A stretch of DNA of 64,000 nucleotides from Armatimonadota bacterium (GTDB lineage Bacteria > Armatimonadota > HRBIN16): contig BPGU01000002.1 in NCBI GenBank assembly GCA_026003195.1, positions 124,001 to 188,000 on the forward strand, given 5' to 3'. Within the stretch, counting starts at the first letter, position 1. The number at the start of each line of letters is the position of its first letter. A program made the position numbers and the translations under genes. Shown piece by piece: positions 55,421-62,960 of this stretch. Below the pieces are notes generated by a model that was not told the DNA's origin, ran no database searches, and saw only the letters and a list, made by a program, of their open reading frames with translations.

Positions 55421-55546
55421 TCATAAAATTTTTGCCATTATTGCCAGACAGTATGATTGTATTGCAAATGATGTGATAATCTCTCCATTTGCAAGAGTTT
55501 TTAGGACATTTCTTACCCATCGGCTGATGCACCCTAAAGGAGGCAT
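55421..55546 (-). pseudogene. Possible hicA remnant
   Basis: ATG 55546 overlaps the hicB stop (TGATG). The first nine residues MPPLGCISR resemble the start of HicA toxins, but the following sequence (WVRNVLKTLANGEIITSFAI) lacks the dsRNA-binding fold and the catalytic His. It is probably the broken-off start of a hicA joined to unrelated AT-rich DNA upstream of rhs. Confidence 0.4.
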
Positions 55547-55788
55547 CAACTAACCCCAGACAGCTGCAAACTGATGTCTCCAGCGGAAGGAAGAGGCAGG
55601 TGGCGAGCAACCCTTAACAATATCCATTCCTCCAGCACTTCCTGCAGCTCCTGACGACACGCCTCTAACGTTGCTCCCGTCGCCCAAACTCCGTCGAAGC
55701 CCGGGATTTCGCCGTAGTATAGCTTGTCTTCCGGTAATAGTTCGTAATGAGCCTGCCCCATCGCTTTTTGGATGTATCGTGTTAACAT
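55546..55788 (-). CDS. HicB-family antitoxin
   Basis: 80 residues from ATG 55788 (GAAGGTG just upstream), MLTRYIQKAMGQAHYELLPE, then YYGEIPGFDGVWATGATLEA and CRQELQEVLEEWILLRVARH, the RNase-H-like fold of HicB antitoxins that ends without a separate DNA-binding domain. A longer frame to 55884 is not supported. The partner toxin gene seems lost, which leaves an orphan antitoxin. Confidence 0.75.
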   Translation of the reverse strand: MLTRYIQKAMGQAHYELLPEDKLYYGEIPGFDGVWATGATLEACRQELQEVLEEWILLRVARHLPLPSAGDISLQLSGVS

Positions 55789-55871
55789 AGCACCTTCACC
55801 TGTGAAGATTATACCACAGCGTCCCTTTCCTGTGTCCGCAAGAAGAATCGGGTCCCTGTCGAAGACATGCT

Positions 55872-56168
55872 CTCTGGAGGGCAAGGCTCCTGCCGAGCCG
55901 TTCGTTTGGGGTCACCGTGTGGAGGGCGAGGCTCCGTCCGAGCCAATGTTGCTGGCATTCACGGCTAAAGCCTTTCCCTTGCAAACAAAGCCAGCCTGCG
56001 CTGGCTGCTAAAACTTCTGGAGGGCGAGGCTCCGCCCGAGCCGTCAGCCCCCCTGTAGTCCCCCCGCAGGCAGGGGGACATAATGTTCCTCCCCGCTTGC
56101 GGGGAGGCAGGGTGGGGCTACCTGTTTCGGCTCCCCTGCAGGTTCGCCCTCCAGCTGGACGCAAGCAT
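55872..56168. repeat. Cluster of GGCGAGGCTCC...GAGCC hairpin repeats
   Basis: Between hicB and the GGDEF gene no gene is seen. Copies stand at about 55874-55900 (GGAGGGCAAGGCTCCTGCCG with GAGCC), 55918-55941 and 56018-56042 (GGAGGGCGAGGCTCCGCCCG with GAGCC); a degenerate one lies near 56148. Each has GGCTC and GAGCC arms with a five-base loop. One frame reads EGEAPAEP or EGEAPSEP, a string common in Planctomycete and Armatimonadete genomes. From 56060 to 56130 a second GC-rich hairpin (CCCCGCTTGCGGGG) is present. Confidence 0.65.
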
Positions 56169-57215
56169 CTACGCCGCGTTGCGCGGGGTCACCAGCACCA
56201 CCTGATTGCGACCGTGACGTTTTGCCGCCATCGCCGCATCCTCGGCAGCGGAGAGCAACTGCTCTACCGGCACCGCGCTCTCCGGGTAGCTCGCCACGCC
56301 GATACTGACGCTCAAACTGCCTACCGGCTCCCAGCATTCCTGCGCAACCAGGTCGCGCACCGCCTGCATTTGCATCTGTGCTTCTCGCAAACCGACTCCC
56401 GGCAGTAGCGCCACAAACTCATCGCCAGCGTAGCGTGCCAGCATCGCACGTGGGCTTACGCTCTTCTGCAATGCCTGCGCCAGCGATAGCAGTGCTCTGT
56501 CACCGGTGCGATAGCCATAGACATCGTTGATGTATTTCAGATGGTCCAGATACACTACCGCCACGCTCAAAGGCGTTTTGTTCTGCATAGCAAGGTGGGA
56601 ATGCTCTTCCAGCAACGCTTCAGCGTGGTAACGGTTAAACAGCCCTGTTAGTCCATCGGTGATTGCCATGCGCTCGATGTAGTGACGATAGTGCAGCAGG
56701 GACAGCATCGCACCACATATCTGCGCAACACCCAGCGCGAACGCCACGTCAGTTCCGTCGTAAGGTTTGCCTGGCTTGTTCACCACATGCAGGACGCCGC
56801 GTGTGTGCTTTTCATCCCGAACGGGAAGTGTCATCAAGCGAGACAGACGTAGATTGCGCCGCAGCGTACTGGTCAGCAGCTCCTCTTCATCCGTCTGGTC
56901 GCTGACGTACGGTTTACCATGCACAAAGGCGTAGTCGCTGGCAACGCACATACCCGCAGGCACATGGATTTGCGATAGCGTAGCGTCATCGATACCATAT
57001 CCAGTGGGCATCCCTACGAAGGCACGTTCGCTCTCGGAGTACCACAACACAAACGCTGTCTGCGCCCCCAATCCTTCGCCAATAGCGGCGCAGGCGCGTT
57101 CCACCACCTGGTGCACCTGTGAAGCACTGGTAATTGCCTGCACAGCGTCGGGCAACAGTTTGATCAGAGAAGCAACACGCTCCTCTCCGTTTGGATGTTT
57201 GTGCGAATGTCCCAT
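56169..57215 (-). CDS. GAF-GGDEF protein, probable diguanylate cyclase
   Basis: 348 residues, soluble: a short N-terminal part, a GAF domain (about residues 25-165, with LGAQTAFVLWYSESERAFVG and MTLPVRDEKHTRGVLHVVNK), and a GGDEF domain beginning MAITDGLTGLFNRYHAEALL with the active site RYAGDEFVALLPG. AGDEF in place of GGDEF is normally active. No RxxD inhibitory site is seen five residues before it. It would make cyclic di-GMP in response to a ligand or redox state sensed by GAF. It stands alone, convergent with the hicB side and divergent from the ABC operon. Confidence 0.88.
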   Translation of the reverse strand: MGHSHKHPNGEERVASLIKLLPDAVQAITSASQVHQVVERACAAIGEGLGAQTAFVLWYSESERAFVGMPTGYGIDDATLSQIHVPAGMCVASDYAFVHGKPYVSDQTDEEELLTSTLRRNLRLSRLMTLPVRDEKHTRGVLHVVNKPGKPYDGTDVAFALGVAQICGAMLSLLHYRHYIERMAITDGLTGLFNRYHAEALLEEHSHLAMQNKTPLSVAVVYLDHLKYINDVYGYRTGDRALLSLAQALQKSVSPRAMLARYAGDEFVALLPGVGLREAQMQMQAVRDLVAQECWEPVGSLSVSIGVASYPESAVPVEQLLSAAEDAAMAAKRHGRNQVVLVTPRNAA

Positions 57216-57382
57216 AGGCTACACCTTGTTGGCAGAAGTTGGTCTCCAAAATCCTCGGTACAATCTTCGGTGATATGCCGAAGATGCCTTACCCGAAAAA
57301 GTGCCATATTCTCCCTCCACAAAAGAGTTCACCCTACCGATAAAGATAAGGGAAAACACAGAGCTCAGCGGGAGTAATCGGG

Positions 57383-58333
57383 ATGCAAACGCCGTGGGCT
57401 ATTTGCACTGAAGGTTTGACCAAGATATACGTATCGCGCAAGCAGAAGCATATCGCTGTGCATGACCTCAGCCTGCAGATTATAGACGGCGAGACGGTCG
57501 GTTTTCTGGGAGCAAACGGCGCGGGAAAAACCACTACCATCAAAATGCTACTGCACTTTATCACGCCGACACGAGGACGAGCCTGGCTGTACGGTGTACC
57601 CTGCGAAGAACCACGCGCCCGTCAAAAAGTGGGCTACATGCCCGAACAGCCCTATTTCCCGCGTTATCTCACACCGCGCGAGTTGCTCTCTGCCCACGCC
57701 GCACTGGCAGGCGTCCCGGCGAAAGAGGCAAAGCATCGGGTGGAAGTCGCTCTGGAGATGGCTCGCGCGGATGCCTTCGCACATCGCCCCATCGGCAAGC
57801 TGTCCAAGGGCATGACGCAACGGGTAGCTCTGGCTCAGGCACTGGTCGGCGACCCGCAACTGCTCATTCTGGATGAGCCTGCCTCGGGGTTAGACCCTGT
57901 GTCACGGGTGGAAATGCGCAATGTTCTGCAGGCGCTGAAAGAACACGGCAAGACCATCTTCCTCAGCTCGCACCATCTGAGCGAGGTAGAACTCATCTGC
58001 GACCGCGTGGCCATTATTCACCAGGGGCAACTGCTTGCTTTCGGCACACCGGAAGAGCTCACTCAGCAAACCGACCGATACGTCCTTGTCGCCCAGAATG
58101 TGCCCCCAGAAACCGAGCGGATTCTGCGAGGCTTCTGCACGAGCATCCATCACGAGGGCGCACAGGTGGTCGCCGTGACCAGCGAAGCGCGGGTGTACGA
58201 GGTCACCCGACTGCTCGCTGAAGCGAACGCCCGGCTCATCAGCCTTGTTCAGCAACGCGAGACTCTGGAAGAGGCGTTCCTGCGCATTGTGCAGAGCGCA
58301 CCAGCTACCATCCTTATCGAAAAGGCGGCATAG
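57383..58333 (+). CDS. ABC transporter ATP-binding protein (ABC-2 type)
   Basis: 316 residues: Walker A LGANGAGKTTTIKMLLHF, Q-loop VGYMPEQPYFPRYLTPRE, signature LSKGMTQRVALAQAL, Walker B QLLILDEPASGLDPVS, switch His SSHHLSEVE, and a C-terminal regulatory part (SLVQQRETLEEAFLRIV) as in Nat/CcmA-type exporters. Substrate unknown. It is followed 11 bases later by the permease gene, and two small genes follow. Confidence 0.9.
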   Translation: MQTPWAICTEGLTKIYVSRKQKHIAVHDLSLQIIDGETVGFLGANGAGKTTTIKMLLHFITPTRGRAWLYGVPCEEPRARQKVGYMPEQPYFPRYLTPRELLSAHAALAGVPAKEAKHRVEVALEMARADAFAHRPIGKLSKGMTQRVALAQALVGDPQLLILDEPASGLDPVSRVEMRNVLQALKEHGKTIFLSSHHLSEVELICDRVAIIHQGQLLAFGTPEELTQQTDRYVLVAQNVPPETERILRGFCTSIHHEGAQVVAVTSEARVYEVTRLLAEANARLISLVQQRETLEEAFLRIVQSAPATILIEKAA

Positions 58334-58344
58334 GAGGTACAGGC

Positions 58345-59112
58345 ATGCACAGAGCGCTTTTCGCCCTCATCAAACTGAGTTTTCTGGAGGCGGTACGGCG
58401 GCAGATACTGCACGTGATGATACTGCTCGCGCTGGTGGTCATCGCCATTGCGGGCACGGTCTCGTTCTTTGACCTAGGCGTGCAGGTCAAAATCGTCAAG
58501 GACACCGGTATGGTAATGATCCTGCTGGCAGGTTCGCTCAGTATCGTGTTCCTCCTCAGCGGAGCCCTGTTCCATGACGTGGAGCAACGCACCCTCTATC
58601 CTGTGCTGGCGCGTCCTATACCGCGTGGTTTGTATCTGGTCGCCCGCTACCTGGGTGCGCTGGCGGCGGTGTATCTCGGCATGACGTTGATGTCCGTCAC
58701 ACTCGTGGCGTTGCTGTGGGTACACCTGCACTATGTGTCCGGGTTGGCTCTGGTGGCTATCGCCTTCACCTATCTCGAGGTGGCACTGGTGGGTGCACTG
58801 GCAATGCTTCTGTCCACTTTCTTCACTCCTGCGATGACCGCGACGCTCACGCTGTTTCTCTACTTGCTGGGCAGCCTGAAGATGGGCTACCTGCATCATC
58901 TGGCGGAGCGGAATACCGGCTTTGCCAAATGGGCAATCACTGCAGTCAGCGCAGCGCTGCCCAATATGGAGGCTTTCCGATTCAAGGACGCGCTGGTTCA
59001 TGACCTGTCGGTTCCAACGAACTACCTGGTGCTGGTGGCGGTATACGGAATCTGCTACTCGGCGATGTGCGTCATGCTGTCGATATGGAACTTTGGACGT
59101 CGTGAGGTGTAG
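58345..59112 (+). CDS. ABC-2 type transporter permease
   Basis: 255 residues with six membrane segments, beginning MHRALFALIKLSFLEAVRRQ. The segment after helix two, LSGALFHDVEQRTLYPVLAR plus PIPRGLYLVARYLGA, is the cytoplasmic coupling motif of ABC-2 permeases that pair with Nat-type ATPases. AGGAGG lies upstream of ATG 58345. Works with the ATPase gene just before it. Confidence 0.85.
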   Translation: MHRALFALIKLSFLEAVRRQILHVMILLALVVIAIAGTVSFFDLGVQVKIVKDTGMVMILLAGSLSIVFLLSGALFHDVEQRTLYPVLARPIPRGLYLVARYLGALAAVYLGMTLMSVTLVALLWVHLHYVSGLALVAIAFTYLEVALVGALAMLLSTFFTPAMTATLTLFLYLLGSLKMGYLHHLAERNTGFAKWAITAVSAALPNMEAFRFKDALVHDLSVPTNYLVLVAVYGICYSAMCVMLSIWNFGRREV

Positions 59113-59113
59113 G

Positions 59114-59329
59114 ATGAGGCTGCTTGCGGTTCTGCTGGTCGCCATCGTGCTGCTACCCGCTGTCCTCGCCCACGAAGAGGGTGAGCACGGTCATCGCCAT
59201 CACCATGAACCACATCACTGGGAAAGCGTAGAGATGCGCCATGAGATACTCACTCAGCTGAAGGGCATAGTCGTACTGGGCATGGCTGCGGGAGGTTACG
59301 TGCTGATACGACGGAGGGTGAGCGCATGA
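59114..59329 (+). CDS. Small His-rich membrane protein
   Basis: 71 residues: signal or membrane segment MRLLAVLLVAIVLLPAVLAH, a His/Glu-rich stretch (HEEGEHGHRHHHEPHHW), a short amphipathic helix, and a C-terminal membrane segment GIVVLGMAAGGYVLIRR. Ten His residues between two hydrophobic segments suggest metal binding on the periplasmic side. The ATG follows the permease stop after one base and the stop overlaps the next ATG by four, so it is translated with the transporter. No family recognised. Confidence 0.65.
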   Translation: MRLLAVLLVAIVLLPAVLAHEEGEHGHRHHHEPHHWESVEMRHEILTQLKGIVVLGMAAGGYVLIRRRVSA

Positions 59330-59913
59330 ATCGCTTCTCGGCACTGGTCGCTACTCTCGTTATTGGATGCGTGCTCTCGGAAGGGTTGCTCTCGGCAAAT
59401 GCCCCGAAGATGGAAAGCGCACCTGCCGAAAATGCTGCATTGCGCACCGTGATGGCGATGGCAGGACAGTTTCGCATCGTGTTTGCCAACCTGCTGTGGA
59501 TCAAGGTAGACCAGTATCACCACGAATACATCGAACACCACGGCGACTGGACACAGGACACCGACCTGCTGCCCTTACTGCGCATGATTACCTGGCTGGA
59601 CCCCCATTTCGTGCAGGCGTATCAGGTAGCGGGCTTCATGCTGTCGGGACGACTGCACCGCTACGAACACGCCCGGCAACTGCTGCAGGAAGGCATCCGC
59701 AACAACCCCCGCTCTTTCGAGCTGTACGAGGAGATGGGCATGGCTATCCTTCGCGCCCGAAAGGACTACCGCGAAGCATACACCTATCTCACCAAAGCAC
59801 TCTCCCTCGCCCGCGATGAGTTTGACCGGCAACGCCTCCAGCGCTTCTGCCAGACCGTGCGCCGCAAGATCGAGGAGGAAACCACATCCGCCAGCCGAAG
59901 TCTTCACCCATAG
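59326..59913 (+). CDS. TPR-like exported protein of the ABC operon
   Basis: 195 residues, MNRFSALVATLVIGCVLSEG with an N-terminal signal or anchor, then RIVFANLLWIKVDQYHHEYI and at least two TPR-like helix pairs (PHFVQAYQVAGFMLSGRLHR, RSFELYEEMGMAILRARKDY). A conserved-looking HHEYIEHHGDW adds more His residues near the membrane. Similar ABC ATPase, permease, small protein and TPR arrangements are known in several phyla without assigned function. The gene ends 22 bases before the sucA promoter. Confidence 0.68.
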   Translation: MNRFSALVATLVIGCVLSEGLLSANAPKMESAPAENAALRTVMAMAGQFRIVFANLLWIKVDQYHHEYIEHHGDWTQDTDLLPLLRMITWLDPHFVQAYQVAGFMLSGRLHRYEHARQLLQEGIRNNPRSFELYEEMGMAILRARKDYREAYTYLTKALSLARDEFDRQRLQRFCQTVRRKIEEETTSASRSLHP

Positions 59914-59935
59914 GGCTGGGCGCTGCTCCATCCTG

Positions 59936-59965
59936 TTGACAGGATAAGCATTCCGATTCTATAAT
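59936..59965 (+). promoter_or_regulatory. sucAB promoter
   Basis: TTGACA (59936-59941), 18-base spacer, TATAAT (59960-59965): both hexamers fully match the sigma-70 consensus. The leader to sucA would be about 110 bases. Confidence 0.85.
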
Positions 59966-60080
59966 TCTTAGTGCCTACTGCGCGCAACGCCTGCCAATGC
60001 AGACGTACCCAATCCTGGCGAACTACCTGCGGCGCGCGTGGAGAGTGCTGTCGCAGAAAAAACGGTGGAAATAGAACACA

Positions 60081-62948
60081 ATGCACCCATCTGGAAGCGA
60101 TAACATCTGGCTGCGGTTTTCTCCGTTGAATCTTGCCTATCTGGCGGAGGTCTACGAACTTTATCAGCACAATCCTCAACAGGTTCCTCCTGCCATTCGT
60201 AATCTCTTCCAGAAATACGGTTCGCCACCGCTTGTTGCGGAGGTTGCCGTCCCGCAGAAAGCAGCACCCAGCTGGAGGCAAATTGCTGGAGCAGCATCGC
60301 TAGCGCGGGCGATACGGGCTTACGGTCATCGTGCGGCTCGGATAGACCCGCTGGGAACTGAGCCTCCTGGAGACGCCTCCCTTCTCCCTGAGTCACATGG
60401 TATTACCGAGCACGACCTGCGCTTCCTACCCGCCGATGTCATCGGCGGTGTGCTCAGTGAAGGTGCACCGGATGCCTTCACGGTCATCCAGAGAATGCGC
60501 GAGGTGTATCAGGGCACGCTCGGTTATGAGTTCGAGCATCTGGAAAAGGCGGAGGAGCGCGATTGGTGGGAGCAGGCTGTGGAGTCCCGGCGATATGCTC
60601 CCCCCAACGACCCGATCAACGAGATGGGGCTCCTGCAACGCTTGACCGAAGTAGGGGCGTTAGAACGCTTCCTGCACCGGGCGTTTCCGGGGCACATCCG
60701 CTTCTCCCTAGAAGGCCTGGGCATGATGATACCCATGCTGGATGAGCTCATCGGCGCGGCAGCAGAGGCTGGCACTCGCTACATTATGCTGGGCATGGCA
60801 CACCGTGGCAGGTTGAACGTGCTGGCACATATTCTGGGTAAACCCTATGAACAAATTATCGCCGAGTTTCTGGGCGTGTACCAGTCTCCAGGAGTCTCTT
60901 ACAGCGGCAGCAGCGACGAGGGCTGGACGGGCGACGTCAAATATCATCTGGGCGCGCGCCGAGCATATCAGGGCGGCGAACAGGTCAGCATGGAGGTTTA
61001 CCTCGCCCCAAACCCCAGCCATCTGGAGTGGGTGAACCCCGTCGTAGAAGGGATGACCCGCTCCTGCGGTGAAAAGCGCGACCGGCCGGGCGCACCGGAA
61101 CAGGACGAGCGCATCTCTCTGGCGGTGCTGATACATGGCGATGCGGCGTTCCCAGCACAGGGCATCGTGGCGGAAACGCTCAACCTATACCGCCTGCCCG
61201 GCTACCGCACGGGAGGCACCATCCACCTCATCGCGAACAACCAGATCGGCTTCACCACGTTGCCTCAACACGGTCGTTCGACCGACTATGCGAGCGACCT
61301 TGCCAAGGGCTTCGACTTGCCTGTCATCCACGTCAACGCCGACGATCCCGAAGCCTGCCTCACCGCTGTTCGCCTCGCGCATGCCTACCGCGAGCGATTC
61401 CTCAAAGATGTGATCATCGACCTGGTGGGTTATCGGCGGTGGGGACACAATGAGAACGACGAACCCACCTTTACCCAGCCGCAGGTGTACGCACGTATTG
61501 CTCAGCATCCCACTGTGCGTGAACTGTGGGTGCGCCGCCTGGTGCAGAAGGGAGTGGTCACTCAGCAGGAAGCAGACAGGATGCTGCAAGAGGCGATAGA
61601 ACACCTGCACGCCCTGCGACGCAAGGTGGCGGAGGAAATCGAGCTGCACGTTCATACACATCTAGCCGGGCTGGAAGCTGGGGGCGAGCGTGGTGGGCTG
61701 GGCAGCCTCGAAGCGGAGGAAAGCCTCGACACCGCCATAGAGCTTTCCCTGCTGCAAAAGCTGAACGCCGAAATAACCCATATCCCTGACGGTTTCCACC
61801 TGCATCCCAAATTGCAACGCCCCTTTGCCCGGCGGCGCGAGGTGTTTACTTCCGAGGGCAAACTGGACTGGGCACACGCAGAAGCACTTGCCTTTGCCTC
61901 CATCCTCGCGGAAGGCACGCCGATCCGTCTCACCGGACAGGACGTCACCCGCGGAACCTTCAGCCAGCGCCACCTGGTGCTGCACGATGTGCAGACCGGG
62001 CAACCCTACAACCTGCTACAGAACCTGCCTTCCGCCAAAGCATCCTTTGAAGTGTGGGACAGCCCCCTTTCCGAGGCGGCGGTGCTGGGCTTCGAGTACG
62101 GTTACAGCGTGCAGGCTGCGGATGCGCTGGTGCTATGGGAAGCGCAGTATGGAGATTTCTCCAATTCCGCGCAGGTGATTATCGACCAGTTTATCGTGTC
62201 CGGGCGTTCCAAATGGGGACAGCGTAGCGGTCTGGTACTGCTCCTGCCGCACGGTTACGAAGGGCAAGGACCAGAACACTCCAGCGCACGCCTGGAGCGG
62301 TTCCTGCAACTGGCAGCAGAGAACAATATCATCGTCGCCAACTGCTCCACACCCGCACAGTATTTCCATATCCTGAGACGACAGGCAAAGCTGCTTCGAA
62401 GAGACCCTCGCCCACTGGTGTTGCTCACGCCCAAGAGCCTGTTGCGCCACCCTCTCGCGGTCTCCGCACCTCAGGAGCTGGCGCTGGGACGTTTCTATCA
62501 TCTTATCCATGAGAAACGCTCCCCTCGTGAGGCAAAGCGCGTCAAAAGGCTTCTTTTCTGTAGTGGTAAAGTCTACTACGACCTGCTGGCGACAGGCAGG
62601 CTCGACCCCGATTCGCCACAGTACGAGCCGCGGGTCGCCGTAGCGCGTCTGGAGCAGTTCTATCCGTTCCCTGCCGCAGAGGTAGAAGCGGTAGTGGCAC
62701 ACTACCCCAACCTGCAGGAAGTAACATGGTTGCAGGAAGAGCCTCGCAATATGGGAGCGTGGACATTTGTGGCGCCTCGCCTGCGGGATATTCTGGGCAA
62801 TCGCTTGCCCCTGCATTACATAGGACGAACGCGCATGGCAAGCCCCGCAGAAGGCACGCAGGAATGGCACCAGCAGGCGCAGGCGCAGATTGTCGCCGCT
62901 GCTTTTGAACCGCTGGGTGAACAGGTGCACGCAACACCCAAATCGTGA
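60081..62948 (+). CDS. sucA: 2-oxoglutarate dehydrogenase E1 component
   Basis: 955 residues: an N-terminal helical segment (FSPLNLAYLAEVYELYQHNP) of the kind that docks to E2, TPP-dependent domain with YIMLGMAHRGRLNVLAHILG and HGDAAFPAQGIVAETLNLYR, then GYRRWGHNENDEPTFTQP, and the transketolase C-terminal part with RGTFSQRHLVLHDVQTGQPY. It decarboxylates 2-oxoglutarate in the TCA cycle. Full family length. ATG 60081 has only a weak ribosome site (GGTGG). sucB follows 12 bases later. Confidence 0.95.
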   Translation: MHPSGSDNIWLRFSPLNLAYLAEVYELYQHNPQQVPPAIRNLFQKYGSPPLVAEVAVPQKAAPSWRQIAGAASLARAIRAYGHRAARIDPLGTEPPGDASLLPESHGITEHDLRFLPADVIGGVLSEGAPDAFTVIQRMREVYQGTLGYEFEHLEKAEERDWWEQAVESRRYAPPNDPINEMGLLQRLTEVGALERFLHRAFPGHIRFSLEGLGMMIPMLDELIGAAAEAGTRYIMLGMAHRGRLNVLAHILGKPYEQIIAEFLGVYQSPGVSYSGSSDEGWTGDVKYHLGARRAYQGGEQVSMEVYLAPNPSHLEWVNPVVEGMTRSCGEKRDRPGAPEQDERISLAVLIHGDAAFPAQGIVAETLNLYRLPGYRTGGTIHLIANNQIGFTTLPQHGRSTDYASDLAKGFDLPVIHVNADDPEACLTAVRLAHAYRERFLKDVIIDLVGYRRWGHNENDEPTFTQPQVYARIAQHPTVRELWVRRLVQKGVVTQQEADRMLQEAIEHLHALRRKVAEEIELHVHTHLAGLEAGGERGGLGSLEAEESLDTAIELSLLQKLNAEITHIPDGFHLHPKLQRPFARRREVFTSEGKLDWAHAEALAFASILAEGTPIRLTGQDVTRGTFSQRHLVLHDVQTGQPYNLLQNLPSAKASFEVWDSPLSEAAVLGFEYGYSVQAADALVLWEAQYGDFSNSAQVIIDQFIVSGRSKWGQRSGLVLLLPHGYEGQGPEHSSARLERFLQLAAENNIIVANCSTPAQYFHILRRQAKLLRRDPRPLVLLTPKSLLRHPLAVSAPQELALGRFYHLIHEKRSPREAKRVKRLLFCSGKVYYDLLATGRLDPDSPQYEPRVAVARLEQFYPFPAAEVEAVVAHYPNLQEVTWLQEEPRNMGAWTFVAPRLRDILGNRLPLHYIGRTRMASPAEGTQEWHQQAQAQIVAAAFEPLGEQVHATPKS

Positions 62949-62960
62949 GGAGGACAGGAG

